Notes: generated from the letters alone by a model not told the origin. Numbered from the stretch's first letter, positions 1-8,944 are shown. The stretch is DNA of 64,000 bases from J054 sp964613615 (GCA_964613615.1 CAZTIB010000133.1:6723-70722); one strand, 5' to 3'. Translations and numbers: made by a program.

Positions 1-27
1 CTGCCAGATCCATCGCGCCGCCTTGAC

Positions 28-1362
28 TCAGTGGAAGTAGTCTTCCGGGTCCAGGCCAAAGGCGCCTGACTCGAAACCCTTCACAATCCAGCGCGCGCGT
101 CGCTGATTCTCGTCGCTGGGCAGCGACTTCAGGTCTATTACCTTGCTCGAGCCAAGTGGCTCGTGGCGCCTGTCCAGCACCAGCATGATCTTGGGTCGCA
201 GCCGGCGGATACGATTCTGTTCGATCACGATACCTACCTCACCGGTATTCATCTCTACGACCGTGCCTGTCGGGAACATGCCCAGCGCCTGGACGAACTG
301 TTCGATGAGTTCGCGCTGAAACTCGTTACCGGCCAGCGTGTTCAGCTCGCGCACCGCGTCGTAGGAAGATTTCGGCTCGGCCCACGGCCGCCGTGAAATC
401 ATCGCGTCATAGCAGTCCACCAGTCCGGCGATCCGCCCATAGACCGGGATATCGCTGCCGGCTATGCCGTTGGGGTAACCGGAGCCGTCGTGCCGCTCGT
501 GATGGCTGCGAATCATTTCCAGCACTTCTTCGCTGATGCCGGGCGTCTTTTTCGCCAGCCGTTCCCCATAGTGCACATGGGCCTGCATGATCTCCGCTTC
601 GTCCTCCGTCAGCGGCCCTTCCTTGTTGGTGATGGATTCAGGAATCGCGACTTTGCCGATGTCCAGCAGGATTCCACCCATGGCCAGTACTTGCAGCCCG
701 TTGCGGTCAAAGCCAAGGTGGCGGCCCAGCACCAGCGCCCACACAGAGGTGGCGATGGAATGGTTGTAGGCGTATTCGTCACGCTTGCGCAGTGTGACCA
801 GCCACGCCATTGCATCCTGGTTGCGCAGCACGCTGTCGATCATCGGCGAGACCGCATCTTTGATCTTGTCGACCTGGATGCCGCCGCCCTTGCGCAGGTC
901 ATGGATCACCTCGTTCATGGCGTCCACAGCAAGGCCATAGGCGTGGGCGGCAGCCGGCGCCTCTTCCTGCGTAGATACCTTGTTGTCGTAGTGCCTTGCG
1001 CCGTTGACCTTCTCGGCCAGCCGGCCGGTGGGATCCATGCGGCTCAGGGACCTGAGCAGGCGCGTTTTCAGCGTGATGGGCTTATTGCCGTTCACGCGCC
1101 CATTCAGCGGGCTCGCGAATGGGTCCCGGCTCTGGCCCGCGATGCTGTGGGCTTCCATGATGCGCTTTTCCGGCACGGAGCTACGTTTCAGATCGACGTA
1201 GACATGCTTGCAGAACTTGCGCAGCAGGCCGATCTCGCTGTCCTCACGGATCTCGAAACCCTGGAACAGGAAGGGCGTCTCCAGCCACGGCCGGTCGAGC
1301 AGGGCTACGAACATGCCCTTCTCGAGGTTCATGGTGTCTACCTTGACGCGCTTGGAGAGCAT
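28..1362 (-). CDS. DUF3391 / HD-GYP domain protein (putative c-di-GMP phosphodiesterase)
   Basis: The 444-residue protein has an N-terminal DUF3391-type segment (about residues 1-130) followed by an HD-GYP domain (about 185-350). HD-GYP domains hydrolyse the second messenger c-di-GMP using a bi- or trinuclear metal centre. H201, the HHExxDGxGYP block (H287, H288, E289, D292, G295-Y296-P297) and H262 are present. The signature HD-x-GK reads L-D-I-G-K at 233-237, so the metal-binding His of the HD pair is replaced by Leu. Activity is therefore uncertain and a binding-only role is possible. There is no membrane segment, so it should be cytosolic. The gene lies at the left edge, divergent from the lipoprotein gene. 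Confidence 0.9.
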   Translation of the reverse strand: MLSKRVKVDTMNLEKGMFVALLDRPWLETPFLFQGFEIREDSEIGLLRKFCKHVYVDLKRSSVPEKRIMEAHSIAGQSRDPFASPLNGRVNGNKPITLKTRLLRSLSRMDPTGRLAEKVNGARHYDNKVSTQEEAPAAAHAYGLAVDAMNEVIHDLRKGGGIQVDKIKDAVSPMIDSVLRNQDAMAWLVTLRKRDEYAYNHSIATSVWALVLGRHLGFDRNGLQVLAMGGILLDIGKVAIPESITNKEGPLTEDEAEIMQAHVHYGERLAKKTPGISEEVLEMIRSHHERHDGSGYPNGIAGSDIPVYGRIAGLVDCYDAMISRRPWAEPKSSYDAVRELNTLAGNEFQRELIEQFVQALGMFPTGTVVEMNTGEVGIVIEQNRIRRLRPKIMLVLDRRHEPLGSSKVIDLKSLPSDENQRRARWIVKGFESGAFGLDPEDYFH

Positions 1363-1519
1363 TTAATGATCCGCCACGGGCCTCTTGGGCCCAGCTTTGC
1401 ATAATAGCGACAGCGCCGATGATGGCCGTGGCGGGCATCACATTTCCGCACAAAGGCCCGGTCAACCCTGGCCCGGGAGCCGCGTTACACTCACTGTGGA
1501 ATGTCTCTGGAGCCCGTGC

Positions 1520-1867
1520 ATGGATCACACTAGAGTTGCCGCCCTGGCGCTCTGTCTCGCTGGCTGCGCTGCCAACCCCGACCCCATCGTCGATATGCGG
1601 GGCGTTGACCCGGTGCTCTACGAGCAGGATCTGGCCGACTGCAGGACCTATACCCGCGAGATTCAGACGGAAGTCGGTGTCGCGAAAGGCGCCGCGGGCG
1701 GTGCCGCGGTGGGCGGCGCCATCGGCGCCATTGGTGGCGAGACGGGCCGGGGTGCAGGGATCGGGGCCGTGGCAGGCGGTGCCAAGTCAGCCCAGCTCAA
1801 CGAGCGCGAAAAACAGCGCGTGGTGAAAAACTGTATGCGCGGCCGGGGCTACCGCGTTCTCAACTGA
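1520..1867 (+). CDS. Small glycine-zipper lipoprotein
   Basis: The 115-residue protein starts with a lipoprotein signal ending in LAGC (lipidated Cys16), so it should be membrane-anchored. The middle (about 55-90) is a Gly/Ala-rich repeat with GxxxG spacing, the glycine-zipper pattern seen in small outer-membrane proteins. Four Cys residues are present, including one in the C-terminal CMRGRGY segment typical of this family. The ATG chosen is the one directly before the signal peptide; the frame stays open 135 bases further upstream but codes nothing plausible there. Its 3' end overlaps the convergent msrA by 8 bases. The exact function is unknown. Confidence 0.8.
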   Translation: MDHTRVAALALCLAGCAANPDPIVDMRGVDPVLYEQDLADCRTYTREIQTEVGVAKGAAGGAAVGGAIGAIGGETGRGAGIGAVAGGAKSAQLNEREKQRVVKNCMRGRGYRVLN

Positions 1868-2504
1868 CGCTGACCGGGCACGCCACGCCGGTCCCGCCCA
1901 GGCCACAGTAGCCGCCCGGGTTCTTCGCAAGATACTGCTGGTGGTAATTCTCGGCAAAGTAGAACGGGGGCGCTGCCAGGATTTCCGTCGTAATCGTGCC
2001 ACGCCCGGCGCCGCGCAATGCGTCCTGGTAGCGCTCGCAGGATTCGCTGGCCGCCGCTTCCTGTCCCGGTGAGTAGTAGTAGATTCCCGACCGGTACTGG
2101 GTGCCGGCATCATTGCCCTGGCGCATGCCCTGTGTAGGGTCATGGCTTTCCCAGAAAACCTGCAACAGCTCTTCGTAGGTGACTGATGACGGATCGAAGA
2201 CCACCCTGACGACCTCGTTATGGCCCGTCATGCCCGAGCAGACTTCTTCGTAGGTCGGATTTGGCGTATGACCGGCGGCATAGCCAACGGCCGTGGTATA
2301 GACGCCCGGCTGCTCCCAGAATCGCCGCTCCGCGCCCCAGAAGCAGCCGAGGCCGAACATGGCCTGCTCGAGGTGCGCGGGCAGCTCTCCGGCCAGCGGG
2401 TTGTCGTTGACAAAGTGACGCTCGGCCACGGGCATAGGGGTGCCGCGTCCGGGCAGCGCTGCGCCCGCGTCGGGCAGGGATAAATTTTTCTTCCGCAGGA
2501 ACAT
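1860..2504 (-). CDS. msrA: Peptide-methionine (S)-S-oxide reductase MsrA
   Basis: MsrA reduces the S epimer of methionine sulfoxide in proteins and free methionine, using thioredoxin. The 214-residue product matches the long MsrA type of enterobacteria almost end to end. The active-site GCFWG is at 53-57 with catalytic Cys54, followed by the conserved NDxGTQYRS block near 131-139. C-terminal cysteines 200 and 209 can resolve and recycle the sulfenic acid. The start is the Met before the FLRKKN leader, which aligns with the known N terminus of E. coli MsrA from memory; the frame is open further upstream but Ala-rich and implausible. The enzyme is cytosolic. MsrPQ at 7.3-8.9 kb covers the periplasm. 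Confidence 0.95.
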   Translation of the reverse strand: MFLRKKNLSLPDAGAALPGRGTPMPVAERHFVNDNPLAGELPAHLEQAMFGLGCFWGAERRFWEQPGVYTTAVGYAAGHTPNPTYEEVCSGMTGHNEVVRVVFDPSSVTYEELLQVFWESHDPTQGMRQGNDAGTQYRSGIYYYSPGQEAAASESCERYQDALRGAGRGTITTEILAAPPFYFAENYHQQYLAKNPGGYCGLGGTGVACPVSVS

Positions 2505-2631
2505 GTCCAATGCTTCGACAATTGCCGGGCGGCGGATGTTCCCCGGCAGCATCGCGGCAGCGCTTCGCGCTGGATCCGACGAAGCTGCTACATTAGCACC
2601 CGCCAGTACCAAGCGCTGCAAGACGTTCAGG

Positions 2632-4191
2632 ATGACAAAACAAGCGCTCACACTCATAGCGATGACCTGCCTGGCCGGCCCGGCCCTCGCCCAGAACCCG
2701 GCGCCCAAGGCCACCCGGCCGGCGACAATTGAGGTCACCGAGGCGGCCGTGGTGCCCCTCGACACCGCATCTCCTGCCGCCGACACGCCGACCCCGGACT
2801 CACCGGGAGCGGCTAGCGCAGCCATTGGCCCGGAAGCCCAGGAGGCGCAGGAAGCGCAGGCGGCAACTCCGGAGAACGCTGGCGCGGGTGATCCGCCGGC
2901 CGCCGCCGGGTCGGGCGTTCGCACCGCTGCTTATGAGCGCATGTTGTCGCTGATGGAAGAGCAGCGCTACGGCGAGGCGGCGGAGGCCGCCCGCGCCGTG
3001 GTGCAGCTAACGGAGCAAGAGTTCGGTGCCGACAGCATCGAGCTCGCCGCGCCCCTGGACAATCTCGGCACCACGATGATGCTCGGCGGAAATCTCTTCG
3101 ATGCCGAGCAAAGCTACTTGCGCAGCATCGAGATTATCAAGCAGCACGAAGGGCAACTGTCCCCGCGACTTATGAACCCCTACGTCGGCCTCGGAGCAAC
3201 CTACAATCGTGGCGGCTCCTATGAGAAAGCCGAAGAAGCCTTCAGTACGGCCTTGCGGCTGAACAACGTCAACGAGGGTTTCTACAACGTCGACCAGATG
3301 AAGATTCGCGACGGTCTTACGGAAACCTATATCGGCCTGGAAGAGCTAGAGGACGCCAATTTCCACCAGGAGGTGCAACTGGAGATTTTCCAGCGGCGCC
3401 TGGGCGCAACCAATCCGGAAACTGCGCCGGCTATCTACAAGCTCGCCCGGTGGTATGAGCGCGTGGGCCTGTTTGACGACGCGCGCATCAAGTATCAGCA
3501 GGCCCAGCAGATGATTCGCAAGACCTACGGCAAAGATTCGATGGAAATGGTAGCGGCCCTGGAAGGCCTGGCGGCCAATTTCGATCGCCAGGGCCTCCTG
3601 TCTCCGAGCGCGTCAAACTTGAAGAAAGCCCTGGCAATTGTCGAGGCGCAGCCGGAGGTCGACCGAGAAAAACAGGCCGAAATCCTGGTAAAGCTCGGCG
3701 ATCTGTACGGCGGCTCCGGCCGCCCCGATACCGCCAATGCGTATTACGAGCGCGGCTGGCAGGCCTTGTCGCTGGACGACGGTCTGGAGGGGCTGCGCGA
3801 CGCACTGTTCCGCGAGCCGGTGCGTGTTACCGGGCTCGGCTGGCAAAACCTGCGCTACGCGCCCGGTGACGTGAGCGACTGGCGCCTGCTGAGTGACGGC
3901 TACGTGCTGGTGCGCTACGACGTGAATGAGAAAGGCCGGGTGGATGATGTGGTCGTCATCGAATCCGAACCCGCCGATCTGATGGACCGCCGGGTAGCAG
4001 AAGCCCTGCGGCGGTCCTATTTCCGCCCGCGCTTCGCCGACGGCGTTGCCGTCGAGTCGGATGGCCTCCTGTACCGGCACGATTTCCGTTACCTGCCCAA
4101 GGACCCGGGCCGCAGCGAAGAGGCCGGCCAGCCTGTCGAAGCCCCCGACGGTGGCGGCCGCCTCGAATACCCCGATGCCAGCGGCGGCTGA
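2632..4191 (+). CDS. Secreted TPR protein with C-terminal TonB-like domain
   Basis: The 519-residue protein begins with a signal peptide cleaved after ALA20. An Ala/Pro/Glu-rich linker follows (about 21-100), then several tetratricopeptide repeats (about 100-390). The final region (about 395-500) has the fold pattern of the TonB C-terminal domain, with the recognisable YVLVRYDVNEKGRV strand and the RSYFRPRF segment. There is no N-terminal membrane anchor beyond the signal peptide, so it should be a free periplasmic protein, unlike classical TonB. Repeat proteins with this tail may scaffold envelope complexes. That is inference; the substrate is unknown. The ATG was chosen for the signal peptide. 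A zinc dehydrogenase gene follows 19 bases downstream. Confidence 0.85.
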   Translation: MTKQALTLIAMTCLAGPALAQNPAPKATRPATIEVTEAAVVPLDTASPAADTPTPDSPGAASAAIGPEAQEAQEAQAATPENAGAGDPPAAAGSGVRTAAYERMLSLMEEQRYGEAAEAARAVVQLTEQEFGADSIELAAPLDNLGTTMMLGGNLFDAEQSYLRSIEIIKQHEGQLSPRLMNPYVGLGATYNRGGSYEKAEEAFSTALRLNNVNEGFYNVDQMKIRDGLTETYIGLEELEDANFHQEVQLEIFQRRLGATNPETAPAIYKLARWYERVGLFDDARIKYQQAQQMIRKTYGKDSMEMVAALEGLAANFDRQGLLSPSASNLKKALAIVEAQPEVDREKQAEILVKLGDLYGGSGRPDTANAYYERGWQALSLDDGLEGLRDALFREPVRVTGLGWQNLRYAPGDVSDWRLLSDGYVLVRYDVNEKGRVDDVVVIESEPADLMDRRVAEALRRSYFRPRFADGVAVESDGLLYRHDFRYLPKDPGRSEEAGQPVEAPDGGGRLEYPDASGG

Positions 4192-4210
4192 GGCCGGCAA
4201 CCCCGGCCAG

Positions 4211-5197
4211 ATGCGGGCCATGGTCTGCCCGGGGCCGGGGCAACCACTGGTCATGGAACAGCGGTCCCTGCCCCAGCCTGGACCGGGACAATTGCAGGTT
4301 CGCGTGCTGGCCTGCGCGGTCTGCCGCACCGACCTGCACGTGCAGGACAATGAGCTCGACGACATCCCTTACCCAGTAGTACCCGGCCACCAGGTCGTTG
4401 GCGAGGTCAGCGCCCGCGGCGCCGGGGTCGACACCGCAATCGGCCAGCGCGTCGGCATCGCCTGGCTGGCCTGGGCCTGCGGCGAATGCCCCTACTGCGA
4501 AGACGGCCGGGAGAACCTTTGCGACCGCGCGCTGTTCAACGGCTACCAGCGCGATGGCGGCTACGCGGAATATCTGGTGGCCGACGCCGCTTTCGCCATT
4601 CCGCTTGATACGGACCTCGATCCGGCCCGGACCACGCCGCTGCTGTGCGGGGGACTGATCGGCTATCGCACGCTGCGCATGGCTGGCGACGCCCGGCGGC
4701 TGGGTATCTATGGATTCGGTTCCGCTGCACACATGATCGCTCAGCTGGCGCGGCACGAAGGGCGCGAGGTCTACGCGTTTACCAGTCCGGGCGACACGGC
4801 TGCCCAGCAGTTCGCGCGCGATGTTGGCGCGGCCTGGGCCGGCGGTTCCGACGAAGCGTCGCCGCAACTTCTCGACGGCGCGCTGATCTTCGCACCGGTC
4901 GGGGCGCTGGTACCGAAAGCGCTCAAAGACGTACGCAAGGGTGGCCGGGTCGTGTGCGGTGGGATTCACATGAGTGACATCCCGACGTTCCCTTATGCAG
5001 ACCTGTGGGGTGAGCGCCAGATTCGTTCGGTGGCCAATCTCACTCGCCGGGACGCGACGGAATTCATGGCCATCGCCGCACTACATCCCATCGACACGCA
5101 AATTACCCGCTACTCATTAACGCAGGCCAACGAGGCCCTCGACGCACTGCGCGCGGGCCAGATCAACGGCACCGCGGTACTGGAAATTGCGCACTAA
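4211..5197 (+). CDS. Zinc-dependent alcohol dehydrogenase family protein
   Basis: This is a medium-chain dehydrogenase of 328 residues. The catalytic zinc ligands C38, H60 and C146 are in place, and the structural zinc lobe has C90, C93, C96 and C104. A Rossmann nucleotide loop GFGSAA lies at 168-173. The pattern fits the adh_fam_2 group of NAD(P)-dependent alcohol dehydrogenases; the substrate cannot be read from the sequence. The start is the ATG giving MRAMV, which matches the usual short N terminus. An upstream in-frame ATG at 4175 would overlap the TPR gene by 17 bases. The stop codon overlaps that of the convergent TRAP binding-protein gene. Confidence 0.9.
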   Translation: MRAMVCPGPGQPLVMEQRSLPQPGPGQLQVRVLACAVCRTDLHVQDNELDDIPYPVVPGHQVVGEVSARGAGVDTAIGQRVGIAWLAWACGECPYCEDGRENLCDRALFNGYQRDGGYAEYLVADAAFAIPLDTDLDPARTTPLLCGGLIGYRTLRMAGDARRLGIYGFGSAAHMIAQLARHEGREVYAFTSPGDTAAQQFARDVGAAWAGGSDEASPQLLDGALIFAPVGALVPKALKDVRKGGRVVCGGIHMSDIPTFPYADLWGERQIRSVANLTRRDATEFMAIAALHPIDTQITRYSLTQANEALDALRAGQINGTAVLEIAH

Positions 5198-6237
5198 CCA
5201 CCGCCGCGTTGCGCAGCGAATTCCGCTTTGCCCTTCAGGATGATCGCGTAGATTTCCCGCGACCGGCCACCGATATCCTGGAGCAGCTGCTCGGCCACAC
5301 CGCTGGTGGCCTGTTGCCATTCGACCCGTTGCCCGGGTGTCAGCGCCTGCCAGCGGATGCCGAGTTCCGGGTCGGCCAGGTCGGCGACGTCCTGCGCGCG
5401 GGTAGCGGCCCGGGATTGGTCGATAGACGGAAAGTTGTCCGTCAGCACCTGTTGTGTTGCTTCGCCCTGCTGCTGCCACCACCGCAGATCTGCAACGATG
5501 ACGGACATACCAAACACATGCCGGGTCAAAGTCAGGTACGGCGCTTCGGCGGAGATCCCCGTGCGCGCGTAGAGACTGATGGAATTCTCACCGGCATCAA
5601 TCAGGCCCGTCTGCAGCGACGGCACGATTTCTCCATATCCCAGCGGAATCTTGTCGGCGCCGATAGCATCGGCAAACAGCCGCGCGTTGAGGCTCGCCGA
5701 CACGCGAAAGCGCCGGCCCCTGGCATCTGCAGGCGTCAGCATTCGTTCCCGGCCGTACACGGAGTGGAAGCCGATCTCATACCAGGTCACCAGGTGCAAG
5801 CCCACCTCGGCAAGCAGCTCGCGGAAGATGTCCGTGAGGAACCGATCGTAGACATAGTCGGCCTCGTCTTCGTCTTCAAAAAGATACGGCGTGTACAGGA
5901 GCGATAGTTCGGGCACCAGCGTGGACGTCACCTGTGCCGACAGGTTGGCGAACTGAATGCGCCCGCGACGCAGGCCAGACAGAAGCTGCTCTTCGGAACC
6001 CAGCTGGCCGTAAATCAGCGGCCGCAGCTCCAGCGCGCCCCCCGACGCCGCTTCAGCGTCGTTCTTGAACTGCAGCCACATGTCGGCGCCTGGGGTGTTG
6101 GGCGTGGAAGTGCCGCCGATGGTGATGGCCTGGCCAACCGCACCGGTGCCCCCTGATTCTGCGGGCGGCTGCTCGCCGCCACCGCAGGCACCAAGCAGCG
6201 CGGCGGCAAGAAAAATCGCTGGGCGGGAAACTTTCAT
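5194..6237 (-). CDS. TRAP transporter substrate-binding lipoprotein (DctP family)
   Basis: The 347-residue product has a lipoprotein signal with lipobox LGAC (Cys18), so it should be tethered in the periplasm. The rest fits the DctP/TAXI-type solute receptor fold of TRAP transporters, including the TPNTPGADMWLQF start and a central segment around RRFRVSASLNARLFADAIGA. DctP proteins bind carboxylates such as C4-dicarboxylates, sugar acids or ectoine and deliver them to the DctQM membrane pair. No DctQ or DctM gene is found nearby, so its membrane partners must be elsewhere or it works in another role, for example sensing. The ATG chosen starts the signal peptide. Confidence 0.9.
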   Translation of the reverse strand: MKVSRPAIFLAAALLGACGGGEQPPAESGGTGAVGQAITIGGTSTPNTPGADMWLQFKNDAEAASGGALELRPLIYGQLGSEEQLLSGLRRGRIQFANLSAQVTSTLVPELSLLYTPYLFEDEDEADYVYDRFLTDIFRELLAEVGLHLVTWYEIGFHSVYGRERMLTPADARGRRFRVSASLNARLFADAIGADKIPLGYGEIVPSLQTGLIDAGENSISLYARTGISAEAPYLTLTRHVFGMSVIVADLRWWQQQGEATQQVLTDNFPSIDQSRAATRAQDVADLADPELGIRWQALTPGQRVEWQQATSGVAEQLLQDIGGRSREIYAIILKGKAEFAAQRGGG

Positions 6238-6364
6238 TCCCGAATGTTGCCTCAAAGCGTGGCGGGCAAGCCAGAAGCGGCTGCGAAAACCCCTGTAAAC
6301 TGCGGGCCAGCCGGGATCAGCGGACACCGCCAGCGCTGAGCGAGTACTGAAGACAAGGATTTCG

Positions 6365-7126
6365 ATGACCAAGACTTCACCTGCCCAAGTCCCAGGCTGG
6401 CGAGCCTTTGTGGCCGTTTTTGCGTGCCTGGCCACGTCCCCGCTCCTTGCCCAGCCGGACTATTCCATGCTGGACGACCTGTTGCTGTCCCACGTGCAGG
6501 ACGGATTTGTCGACTACGACGGCATCGCGCTGGACCCGCGACTGGATGATTTTATCGGCCAGCTTGCGAACACGGCGCCCACAGCCCTCGCCTCGACCGC
6601 CGAACAGAAAGCCTTTTACATCAATGCCTACAATGCCATTGCGATACGTGGAATTCTGGACGGCCAGTCGCCGGATTCGTTCTTCGGCCGCTCCCGCTTT
6701 TTCAAGCACATGCGCGTTGACGTGCTCGGTGAATCCCTCAGTCTGGAAGACATCGAACACGGGCGGCTGCGCCCGATGGGCGATCCACGAATTCACTTTG
6801 CAATCGTCTGCGCGTCCCTTTCATGCCCCAGATTGGCGAGCCGCGCCTACCTGCCTGCAACCCTCGACGCACAACTCGAGGCAGCGACAGAACAATTTCT
6901 CAGTGACCCGACCAGGAACGTGTTCGATTCGAACCGCCGGGTGGCCTATGTATCGAAGATTTTCGACTGGTTCGAGGAAGACTTCGTCGCCAACGCGGGC
7001 TCATTGCAAAACTACCTGGCCCGCTATGTCACAGATCAGACCAGCGCACGCTTGCTGCGGGCCGATAGTTTCGACGTGAACTATCGCGACTATGACTGGA
7101 GCCTGAACGGGCGGCTCACAAAGTGA
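6365..7126 (+). CDS. DUF547 domain-containing secreted protein
   Basis: The 253-residue protein has a signal peptide cleaved near LLAQ (about residue 30), followed by a DUF547 domain over most of its length. Family hallmarks include AFYINAYNAIAI (about 82-93), the HFAIVCASLSCP segment with two Cys, and the KIFDWFEEDF block. DUF547 proteins are secreted or periplasmic and their biochemical role is not established; the conserved Cys, Asp and His residues have led to proposals of enzymatic activity. The gene is divergent from the TRAP receptor gene and separated from msrP by a repetitive palindrome pair. Confidence 0.9.
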   Translation: MTKTSPAQVPGWRAFVAVFACLATSPLLAQPDYSMLDDLLLSHVQDGFVDYDGIALDPRLDDFIGQLANTAPTALASTAEQKAFYINAYNAIAIRGILDGQSPDSFFGRSRFFKHMRVDVLGESLSLEDIEHGRLRPMGDPRIHFAIVCASLSCPRLASRAYLPATLDAQLEAATEQFLSDPTRNVFDSNRRVAYVSKIFDWFEEDFVANAGSLQNYLARYVTDQTSARLLRADSFDVNYRDYDWSLNGRLTK

Positions 7127-7137
7127 ATAAAATCCTT

Positions 7138-7203
7138 GTGGGAGCGGCCTCAGGCGCCACCATTGGCATCAGCATGCTCAAATCTCGCGGCTGAAGCCGC
7201 TCC
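7138..7203. repeat. Paired REP-like palindromes between DUF547 gene and msrP
   Basis: GGAGCGGC at 7141-7148 pairs with GCCGCTCC at 7196-7203. The right half is itself a small hairpin built on GCGGC-TGAA-GCCGC (7187-7200). The wording closely resembles the GTGGGAGCGGC REP sequences of pseudomonads and relatives, which occur as inverted pairs in intergenic DNA. It sits just after the upstream stop codon and ends about 70 bases before msrP, so it could act in transcription termination or mRNA stability. Confidence 0.7.
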
Positions 7204-7272
7204 TGAAGGCGGCTCGGTAAACCGAGCATGCGCCGCAGCCGAATACACAGCCAGGACAACAGGAACTCAACG

Positions 7273-8244
7273 ATGATTATTCGCCAGGCACCTGACATTC
7301 GACCCTCAGAAATCACCCCGGAAGAGGTTTTCCGCGGTCGTCGCCAGTTTTTGCGCCAGGCGGGTGTGGCCGGCGTGGGCCTGCTGGCCAGCACCGGCTG
7401 TGCCGCCGACGAAGAGCCGGCAGGCAACCCGACTGACCTGCGCAAGCTCGACGTTGCCAGCGGCAGCGCGTATAGCACGGATGCAGAGCCGAACTCGATG
7501 GAAGACATCATGAGTTACTGCAACTTTTATGAGTTCGGCCTCGACAAGCGTGACCCGGCAAAGCTGTCCGGCGACTTCAAGCCGCGGCCATGGACCGTCA
7601 CCGTAGACGGTGAAGCCGAGGTGACCGGCACCTTCGACCTCGACGATTTCATCGCTCCGCACCCCATCGAAGAACGGGTCTATCGGTTGCGGTGCGTAGA
7701 AGCGTGGTCGATGGTCGTACCCTGGAACGGTATTGCCCTGGGCGACGTGCTGAAACGCTTCAAACCCACCTCGAAAGCCAAGTACGTGGCCTTCGAAACT
7801 GTCGTGCGCCCGGAAGAGATGCCGGGCCAGCGCCGCGGCGTGCTCGACTTCCCCTATGTCGAAGGGCTGACCATCGCCGAGGCCATGAACCCGCTGGCGA
7901 TCCTGTCCGTCGGCGTCTACGGGGTGACGCTGCCCAACCAGAACGGTGCGCCCGTTCGGCTCGTCGTACCCTGGAAGTACGGCTTCAAGAGTATCAAATC
8001 CATCGTGCGCATCAGCTTCACAGAGACCGAACCACCCACCACGTGGAACCTCGCCGCGCCACGGGAATACGGCTTCTACGCCAACGTAAACCCGGAAGTT
8101 GACCACCCGCGCTGGAGCCAGGCCAGTGAGCGGCGCGTAGGCACCGGCTTTTTCGGTGATCGCCAGCCCACCGTGATGTTCAACGGTTACGGCGAACAGG
8201 TTGCGAGCCTCTACGACGGCCTCGACCTGCGCAAGAATTTCTGA
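7273..8244 (+). CDS. msrP: Protein-methionine-sulfoxide reductase, catalytic subunit MsrP (YedY)
   Basis: MsrP is a periplasmic molybdopterin enzyme that repairs both epimers of methionine sulfoxide in envelope proteins. The 323-residue protein has a twin-arginine export signal (R23-R24-QFL) followed by a hydrophobic stretch ending near residue 42. The sulfite-oxidase fold includes Cys141 in LRCVEAW, the expected molybdenum ligand, and the conserved PWKYGFKSIKSI block. The ATG has an AGGA ribosome site ten bases upstream. It is followed 30 bases later by msrQ, its haem partner, forming the MsrPQ operon. The same window carries msrA. Confidence 0.97.
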   Translation: MIIRQAPDIRPSEITPEEVFRGRRQFLRQAGVAGVGLLASTGCAADEEPAGNPTDLRKLDVASGSAYSTDAEPNSMEDIMSYCNFYEFGLDKRDPAKLSGDFKPRPWTVTVDGEAEVTGTFDLDDFIAPHPIEERVYRLRCVEAWSMVVPWNGIALGDVLKRFKPTSKAKYVAFETVVRPEEMPGQRRGVLDFPYVEGLTIAEAMNPLAILSVGVYGVTLPNQNGAPVRLVVPWKYGFKSIKSIVRISFTETEPPTTWNLAAPREYGFYANVNPEVDHPRWSQASERRVGTGFFGDRQPTVMFNGYGEQVASLYDGLDLRKNF

Positions 8245-8274
8245 CCGGGCGAGCTGACCGCAACCCTCCGGGCC

Positions 8275-8925
8275 ATGCCCACTACCCGGCAAATTCGCTT
8301 CGTTCTGAAGCCACTGGTTTTCGCAGCCTGCCTGGCGCCGCTGGGCTTCATCGCGCTCCGCATCGCCGGCATCGGTCCATCCCTCGGCCCGAATCCGGTG
8401 GAGGTGTTGCAGGACGAATTCGGCGAATGGGCCCTGCGACTGTTGCTAGCGACCCTCGCCGTCACGCCGCTGCGCCTGGCCCTCGGTAAACCCTGGCCCC
8501 TGCGCTTTCGCCGCATGCTCGGGCTCTTTGCGTTCACCTATGCGACCCTCCACTTCTTGAACTACCTGGTGCTGGACCAGGAATTCGACTGGCCGGTGAT
8601 CGTGGAAGACATCCTGGACCGGCCCTTCATTACCGTCGGGTTCAGCGCCTTGCTGACCCTGCTGCCGCTGGCCGTGACCTCAACCCAGGGCTGGCAACGC
8701 CGCCTCGGTGCACGGTGGGGCCGTTTGCACCGACTTGTTTACCTCGCGGCGATACTGGTCTGCTGGCACTTCTGGTGGCAGGTTAAAAAAGACGTCACGG
8801 AGCCCGCTATTTATGCGGGCATCCTCGCTGTGCTGCTGGGGATCCGGCTGTGGCGCGAACTCAAACAGCGGCGACGCCGGAAACTGGCCGCGGCGACGGC
8901 CGTGGCCTCGAATACGCGGGGTTGA
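8275..8925 (+). CDS. msrQ: Haem-binding membrane subunit MsrQ (YedZ)
   Basis: MsrQ is the inner-membrane cytochrome b that passes quinone-pool electrons to MsrP. The 216-residue protein has about six hydrophobic helices, in the ferric reductase-like pattern. Recognisable family blocks are RRMLGLFAFTYATLHFLNY with its conserved His, and the later WGRLHRLVYLAAILVCWHF segment with two more His that could ligate haem. It ends in a basic tail (about 195-216). Gene order msrP-msrQ with a 30-base gap supports co-transcription. No independent promoter was seen between the two genes. Confidence 0.95.
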   Translation: MPTTRQIRFVLKPLVFAACLAPLGFIALRIAGIGPSLGPNPVEVLQDEFGEWALRLLLATLAVTPLRLALGKPWPLRFRRMLGLFAFTYATLHFLNYLVLDQEFDWPVIVEDILDRPFITVGFSALLTLLPLAVTSTQGWQRRLGARWGRLHRLVYLAAILVCWHFWWQVKKDVTEPAIYAGILAVLLGIRLWRELKQRRRRKLAAATAVASNTRG

Positions 8926-8944
8926 GGCGCGGCGTCGCCAATTC

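Noticed and set aside
490..1404. Long open frame opposite the HD-GYP gene
   Set aside because: It reads antisense to a clear HD-GYP gene and shows no family pattern; high GC opens such frames.
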